Of a stretch of 64,000 nucleotides of DNA, positions 59,880-64,000 are shown piece after piece. The position numbers and the translations under genes are program-made. Every line of letters starts with the position of its first letter. Position 1 is the first letter of the stretch. Under the pieces are notes generated by a model. It saw only the letters and a list, made by a program, of their open reading frames with translations, was not told the origin of the DNA and made no database searches. The DNA comes from CAZQFV01 sp964592645. Its GTDB lineage: Bacteria; Chloroflexota; Chloroflexia; DTKN01. The stretch is from assembly GCA_964592645.1 (NCBI GenBank), contig CAZQFV010000004.1, positions 62,001 to 126,000 on the forward strand, given 5' to 3'.

Positions 59880-60338
59880 TCATCTTGCTTCCTCCGAGTA
59901 GGGCGACCAACGGTAACTGAGCTTGACGCTGCGGGCGATCATCAGGGCCTCGGTGGTGCGGATGCCGGGGATACGGTGGATCTGGTGCAGGATCAGCTCG
60001 CTGAGGTGCTGCAGATCGCGGCAGAACACCTCGACCATCAGGTCCCAGGCACCCAAGGTCATCACCAGGTAGCTGACCTCGGGGAGGGCGACGATCTGCC
60101 GGGCCACCTCCTCGACCTGGCCCGGCTCGACGGCGACGGCAATCAGCGCCGGGGCCTGAAAGCCGAGCGCGGCCGGGTCCACGATGCCCACCGTGCGCAC
60201 GATCCCCTGCTGCACCAGCAGGCGATAGCGCGCGCGGACCGTCGTCTCGGAGACGCCGACCCTCTTGGCGATGGCGGTGAACGCGGCGCGGCCATCGTCC
60301 TGCAGCGTCTGCAAGATCAGGCGATCCAGGTCGTCCAT
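59880..60338 (-). CDS. Lrp/AsnC-family regulator
   Basis: A 152-residue regulator: N-terminal helix-turn-helix (LDRLILQTLQDDGRAAFTAIAKRVGVSETTVRARYRLL), then a RAM ligand-binding domain (VSYLVMTLGAWDLMVEVFCRD). Lrp/AsnC proteins sense amino acids and control their metabolism. The ATG at 60338 has AAAGGAGG. It is upstream of the aminotransferase genes and divergent from the D-aminoacylase gene, so it probably controls both. Confidence 0.93.
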   Translation of the reverse strand: MDDLDRLILQTLQDDGRAAFTAIAKRVGVSETTVRARYRLLVQQGIVRTVGIVDPAALGFQAPALIAVAVEPGQVEEVARQIVALPEVSYLVMTLGAWDLMVEVFCRDLQHLSELILHQIHRIPGIRTTEALMIARSVKLSYRWSPYSEEAR

Positions 60339-60428
60339 CGAACCTCCTTTTCGAGAACGCGGGGCCACAGGGAAACGAATAGGAAGGGAAAACGGCCTCG
60401 AAGGTTTGTATTTCAAATTGCGAAAGCC

Positions 60429-60457
60429 ATTATACCACATAATTCGACCTTTTGCAA
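60429..60457 (-). promoter_or_regulatory. Promoter of the Lrp/AsnC-aminotransferase operon
   Basis: On the minus strand, TTGCAA (60457-60452), 17 bases, TATAAT (60434-60429). The leader to the ATG at 60338 is about 85 bases. Confidence 0.75.
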
Positions 60458-60485
60458 GCCATAGGCGATGTTTTCCAAGCCGGCC

Positions 60486-60514
60486 TTGACACTCGTCCCC
60501 ATCCGTGGTATGCT
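60486..60514 (+). promoter_or_regulatory. Promoter of the D-aminoacylase gene
   Basis: TTGACA (60486-60491), 17 bases, TATGCT (60509-60514). It stands back to back with the Lrp promoter, 29 bases away, a usual arrangement for shared control. Confidence 0.72.
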
Positions 60515-60560
60515 CATTCCTCTAAAAAGGGGCCAAACTTCATACAGAGGAGCGCGACCG

Positions 60561-62213
60561 ATGAACAGCCCGACCCTGGAACTCGTCCTCGCCAACGGCC
60601 GCATCGTGGACGGCTGTGGCAATCCCTGGTACTGGGGAGACCTAGGCGTTCGCCGCGGGCGTATCGCGGCCATCGCCCCACCCGGGACGCTGCGCGCGGC
60701 GCGGACCATCGATGCGGCGGGGCGCTTTGTCGCCCCGGGGTTCGTGGACATCCACACCCATTCCGACCTCTCGATCCTGGTCAACCGGCGCGCCGAGAGC
60801 ATGGTCCGCCAGGGCGTGACCACCAACCTGATCGGCAACTGCGGCATGGGGCCGGCCCCGGTTGTGGACGAGCACCTGGCGGATATCCGCCACTTCTGGG
60901 GCAAGATCGCCGACGCCCCGGGGGTCACCTGGCGCTGGCGAACCTTTGACCAATACCTGCGCGCCTTGCAGCGAGGGGGCCTGGGGATCAACATCGCCGC
61001 CCTGGTCGGCCATTCGGCGCTGCGGTTGGCCGTGCTGGGCTGGGCAGAGCGGGCCCCCGCCCCGGCCGAGCTGGAGCAGATGGCCGGCCTGCTGGCGGAA
61101 GGGCTGGAGGCCGGCGCCTTGGGCATGTCCACCGGCCTGGTCTACCCCCCGGGCTGCTTCGCCCAGACGGAAGAGATCGTCGCCCTCTGCCATGTCGTGC
61201 GCCGCTACCACGGCCTGTACGCCTCGCACATCCGCGGCGAGCGGGAGACGATCCTGGAGGCCGTCGCCGAGGCCATCGAGATCGGCCGGCAGGCCGGCGT
61301 GCCGGTGCAGATCTCGCACAACGCGCCCAAGTACGGCGCGCCCTGCGACGCCACGGCCAACCTGCGCCTGGTGGAGGAGGCCCGCGCCCGGGGCCAGGAC
61401 GTGACGGTGGACAACGACGTGCACACCGACCTGGGGCCGGCGCTGGCCGATGTCCTGCCCCAGCGCATCCAGGACCAGGGCAGCGCCGCCATCTCCGCCC
61501 TGTTGGGCGACCCCGATTCCCGCCGCCGGGTGCGGGAGGAGATCGTCGGCGACCGCCGGCCGGCCTTTGGCCCCTCCGGCCTGGTCCGCCACGGCCGCTG
61601 GGAACGCATCACGATCCTGCACGCCCCGCGCACGCCCCAGGCCGTCGGCCAAACGATCGCCGCCCTGTCCCAGGCGCGCGGGCAGGACCCTTTCGACACC
61701 TATTTCGACCTGATCGCGGCCAACGGCGACCAGGCGGAGGGCCTCTTCGACTATATCGACGAGCGCAACATCCGCCTGCTCCTTCAGCACCCGGCGGTGA
61801 TGATCTGCTCCGACGGCCAGGTCCTGGCTCCCTACGGCTTCCTCAACGACCCCCCACCCTACAACCCCTGCAGCTACGGCGAGTTCCCGGGCGTCCTGGA
61901 ACGCTACGTCCGCGACAACCCGGTGCTGACGCTGGAAGCGGCGATCCGCAAGATGACCTCTTTCCCCGCCCAGCGCCTCGGCCTGTTCGACCGCGGCGTG
62001 CTGCGGCCGGGCATGGGGGCCGATGTCGTCGTCTTCGACCTGGCGCGCATCCGCGACCGGGCGACGAACCTCTACCCGCACACCTATCCCCTGGAGAACT
62101 ACCCGCACCGCTATCCCGAAGGGATCGATTATGTGCTGGTCAACGGGGTGGTGGTGGTGGAGGAGGGAGAGCACACCGGGGCGCTGCCGGGCCGGGTGCT
62201 GCGGCGCCCTTGA
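60561..62213 (+). CDS. N-acyl-D-amino-acid deacylase/amidohydrolase
   Basis: A 550-residue metal-dependent amidohydrolase: GFVDIHTHSDLSILVN (HxH metal site), IGNCGMGPAP, SHIRGERETILEAV (metal His), ISHNAPKYG, and the C-terminal aspartate in SDGQVLAPYG. It matches the D-aminoacylase group that frees D-amino acids from N-acyl derivatives, or related dihydropyrimidinase-like deacylases. The ATG at 60561 has GAGGAGC upstream; earlier ATGs lack a ribosome site and lie close to or upstream of the expected transcription start. It likely feeds amino acids to the divergent aminotransferase operon. Confidence 0.88.
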   Translation: MNSPTLELVLANGRIVDGCGNPWYWGDLGVRRGRIAAIAPPGTLRAARTIDAAGRFVAPGFVDIHTHSDLSILVNRRAESMVRQGVTTNLIGNCGMGPAPVVDEHLADIRHFWGKIADAPGVTWRWRTFDQYLRALQRGGLGINIAALVGHSALRLAVLGWAERAPAPAELEQMAGLLAEGLEAGALGMSTGLVYPPGCFAQTEEIVALCHVVRRYHGLYASHIRGERETILEAVAEAIEIGRQAGVPVQISHNAPKYGAPCDATANLRLVEEARARGQDVTVDNDVHTDLGPALADVLPQRIQDQGSAAISALLGDPDSRRRVREEIVGDRRPAFGPSGLVRHGRWERITILHAPRTPQAVGQTIAALSQARGQDPFDTYFDLIAANGDQAEGLFDYIDERNIRLLLQHPAVMICSDGQVLAPYGFLNDPPPYNPCSYGEFPGVLERYVRDNPVLTLEAAIRKMTSFPAQRLGLFDRGVLRPGMGADVVVFDLARIRDRATNLYPHTYPLENYPHRYPEGIDYVLVNGVVVVEEGEHTGALPGRVLRRP

Positions 62214-62327
62214 TACGGCCCCGGCGCGCCGCAGGGCAATTTGACCGGGGAGACAGGGCATGGGATAATATTCGCCACCTGGGAAACGCGGCGCCTTTCG
62301 AGGATCATTCGACAGAGGAGCAGTCCA

Positions 62328-62981
62328 ATGGCCAAGATCGAGTTCACCCGGAACTATTCAGACCTCAGCACCAACCAGGGCTTCCAGTTCGAGTTCTACT
62401 GCGATCGTTGCGGATCGGGGTTCCGCACCCGCTTCCAGCCCTCGACGCTGAGCACCGTGGCCAGCGCGCTCGATGCCGCCGGCAGCCTGCTGGGCGGGTT
62501 CCTGGGCCGCGCCGCCGACCTGGGCGAGCGGGCGCGCTCGGCGACCTGGGAAAAGGCCCACGACGAGGCCTTTGTCAAGGCCATGGAGGAGCTGCGGCCC
62601 GATTTCGTGCAGTGCCCGCACTGTTCGGCGTGGGTCTGCCGCAAGAGCTGCTGGAACCCGCGCAAGGGCCTGTGCAAGGACTGCGCCCCCGACCTGGGGG
62701 TGGAGATGGCCGCCGCCCAGGCCGAACGGACGGTAGAGGAGATCCGGGCGCACGCCCAGATGGCCGAAGAGGACCGCGAGATGCTGCGGGAGAGGAGCTG
62801 GCGGGAGGGGGTGCGGGCCACCTGCCCCAGTTGCGGCGCGCCGCTGCCGGCCCAGGTCAAGTTCTGCCCGGAGTGCGGGGCCAAGATCGCGGCGGAAGCG
62901 CACTGCGCCGAGTGCGGGGCCAAGATCGCTCCCGGCGCCAAGTTCTGCGGCGAATGCGGGGCCAGGGTGCCGGGGCACTAA
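62328..62981 (+). CDS. Zinc-ribbon protein with three cysteine modules
   Basis: A 217-residue soluble protein. Residues ~25-30 have CDRC. Residues ~95-125 have CPHCSAWVCRKSCW and CKDC. After a charged helix (~130-165) come CPSCG...CPECGAK and CAECGAK...CGECGAR, three double-zinc-ribbon-like units at the end. It probably binds several zinc ions and may mediate protein or nucleic acid contacts; no enzyme motif is seen. GAGGAG precedes the ATG at 62328. Confidence 0.8.
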   Translation: MAKIEFTRNYSDLSTNQGFQFEFYCDRCGSGFRTRFQPSTLSTVASALDAAGSLLGGFLGRAADLGERARSATWEKAHDEAFVKAMEELRPDFVQCPHCSAWVCRKSCWNPRKGLCKDCAPDLGVEMAAAQAERTVEEIRAHAQMAEEDREMLRERSWREGVRATCPSCGAPLPAQVKFCPECGAKIAAEAHCAECGAKIAPGAKFCGECGARVPGH

Positions 62982-63011
62982 ACGAGTTCGCGCAGGGTGG
63001 CGGCCATGGCC

Positions 63012-63626
63012 CTATCCTCGTCGGCGGACAAATAGCCGCCCCTTGTCGTCCTGGCCGCGCAGGTAGAGCGTGGGGATGAACCACTGGGCGGTGTCCAGGA
63101 TGCGCAGGCGCCCGGCATTGACCGCCGCCGGCAGCGTCTCCAAACGCCCCAGGGCGCGGTAGAAGCCCTGGGCGAAACGCGCCGCCGCCCCTGCCGTGAT
63201 GGGCAACTGCGTGGCCACCACGGCCGGGACGCCGGCCTGGATAAGCGCCGGGCCGGCCCCGCCAAAGAGCGTCTCCCCGCCGACCGCCCCGCTCCGGCAG
63301 GCCGAAAGCACCGCCAGGCGCAGGGGGCTCTTGTAGAAGAGCGCGCCCAAGTATTCGCTGCCGACCGGGTCGCTTTTGCCCCCCCTATAGCGGTCAAATT
63401 CCCCGAAAAACCCCGGATGTATGTCGCCGGATGGACAAGGAGCGCGGCCGATCCCCGAGCAGAGCGGCCCAAGGCCGCTTGGTCGAAGGGTGGCCCGCGC
63501 CTCCAGGGGCCAGCGGTCCTTCGACTTCGCCGCCCTTCGCTTTGCTCCGGGCGGCTCCGCTCGGGGACCGCTTGCCTGCCCATCCAGAAACGTGCATCCG
63601 GGAAACCCGGCGAGGGTTTCTGCCAA
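63012..63626 (-). pseudogene. CHAT-domain (caspase-like) protease fragment interrupted by an inverted repeat
   Basis: The C-terminal part is a recognisable CHAT domain: ALFYKSPLRLAVLSACRSGAVG with the catalytic cysteine, GVPAVVATQLPITAGAAARFAQGFYRAL and IPTLYLRGQDDKGRLF. The expected catalytic HFAGHG histidine region is absent: its place is taken by sequence from the inverted repeat at 63453-63566. The N-terminal FPGCTFLDGQA resembles the segment that precedes the histidine in CHAT proteins. The frame is open, so a shortened protein could be made, but it lacks half of the catalytic dyad. Confidence 0.7.
63453..63566. repeat. Imperfect inverted-repeat element inserted in the CHAT gene
   Basis: A ~114-bp element whose ends are CCCCGAGC and GCTCGGGG, with inner inverted pairs such as TCGAAGG (63483-63489) and CCTTCGA (63518-63524). 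It reads like a short non-autonomous palindromic element (REP/MITE type) with an AGCAAAGCGAAGGGCGGCGA stretch. No transposase is present. Confidence 0.65.
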
Positions 63627-63668
63627 CCCGCATCGCCGGAGGATGCCCTCGGCGCGCCCTTCCTTTCC

Positions 63669-64000
63669 TCACGCCGTTCGGCCGAGCAGGTAGACGATCA
63701 ACGCCATCGCCAGCGCCAGCGTCACCGGGGCGATGCGGTGTAGGGTCCGCATGAGGGCGTAATCGAGCCTGCCCATGCTCATCAGCGCCCCGGTGGCGAA
63801 CAGGGTGACGGCGCACAGCGCCGCCACCACGAGCAGCGCGATGACCGGGGCCGGGGAGGGAACCCCCTTCAGCGAGCGGACCACCTGCACCACGACGGCG
63901 ACGAGCGCGGCCAGGGCCAACAGCTTGTGGATGTTGAAGAGGAGGCCGTTGTACGGCCGGCCGGCGTGGCTCACCCAGAAACCCAGGGCCACCGTCAGGA
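63669..64000 (-). CDS. Small membrane protein, possibly continuing past the window edge
   Basis: At least 107 residues from a GTG at 63992; the frame stays open to the window edge, so the true start may lie outside. Three helices are visible (LLFNIHKLLALAALVAVVVQ, VIALLVVAALCAVTLFATGA, APVTLALAMALIVYLL), with histidines in NIHK and TLHRIAP that could bind heme as in small b-type cytochromes (inference). It does not match a family I can name. Confidence 0.6.
   Translation of the reverse strand, partial: LTVALGFWVSHAGRPYNGLLFNIHKLLALAALVAVVVQVVRSLKGVPSPAPVIALLVVAALCAVTLFATGALMSMGRLDYALMRTLHRIAPVTLALAMALIVYLLGRTA

Overview
The window is high-GC bacterial DNA with densely packed, mostly minus-strand operons. 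Lipoproteins with Thr/Pro-rich linkers, a heliorhodopsin, hopanoid-type lipid genes, a minimal SUF (SmsCB) pair and a large DUF5696/NHL-Yip1 sugar locus together suggest a Chloroflexota lineage, probably anaerobic and probably a metagenome-derived contig. That assignment is inference: no rRNA, tRNA or other marker gene was seen.

Layout. (1) 1-12.3 kb, minus strand: an expanded arsenic/thiol locus. A short operon carries arsR, an ACR3 arsenite exporter and a lipoyl (GcvH-like) protein. A ~10 kb co-directional array upstream of it carries a small unknown protein, DUF169, a DGC-domain protein, Trx-VKOR, Trx, CcdA, an Fe-S protein, a Tat lipoprotein with an in-frame UGA (candidate selenoprotein), a ferredoxin, a NifS-like enzyme, a second copy of the small protein, SmsC, SmsB and a lipoamide-dehydrogenase remnant. 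(2) 12.3-19.4 kb: glutaredoxin, CFA-type methyltransferase, HpnI-YkoP fusion, HpnK, a P-type ATPase lacking its phosphorylation and nucleotide domains, and a chimeric DGC/Rossmann remnant. (3) 19.4-22.9 kb, plus strand: ArsP-like permease, small redox protein, CoA-disulfide-reductase-like flavoprotein. Promoters at 1996-2023, 12290-12317, 19365-19393 and 19417-19445 share the same -35/-10 and the same ATCAR-N6-(4-5 of YNYAT)-ANAAAC downstream element, so regions 1-3 look like one ArsR regulon.

(4) 23-24 kb: a heliorhodopsin with its own extended -10 promoter and terminator. (5) 24-29 kb: pstSCAB-arsC-phoU preceded by contiguous 11-bp Pho-box-like repeats, with a broken NifX-like gene opposite. 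(6) 30.3-53.5 kb: a ~23 kb beta-glucan utilisation operon (GH94 phosphorylase, two solute-binding proteins, two MalF/MalG permease pairs, DUF5696, NHL-Yip1, LacI regulator, two GH144-type endo-beta-1,2-glucanases, GH35, GH3), driven from a promoter with a LacI-type operator. No transport ATPase is encoded. (7) 53.5-54.2 kb: MFS and flavoprotein remnants. (8) 54.2-62.2 kb: an amino-acid/acyl-CoA cluster (two class III aminotransferases, thiolase, two CoA-transferase subunits, Lrp/AsnC regulator, D-aminoacylase). (9) 62.3-64 kb: zinc-ribbon protein, a CHAT-protease fragment interrupted by an inverted repeat, and a partial membrane protein.

Several genes have clean internal or terminal truncations (lipoamide dehydrogenase, P-type ATPase, DGC copy, flavoprotein copy, CHAT, NifX). 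These could be real decay around the arsenic locus or assembly collapses; read mapping would separate the two.
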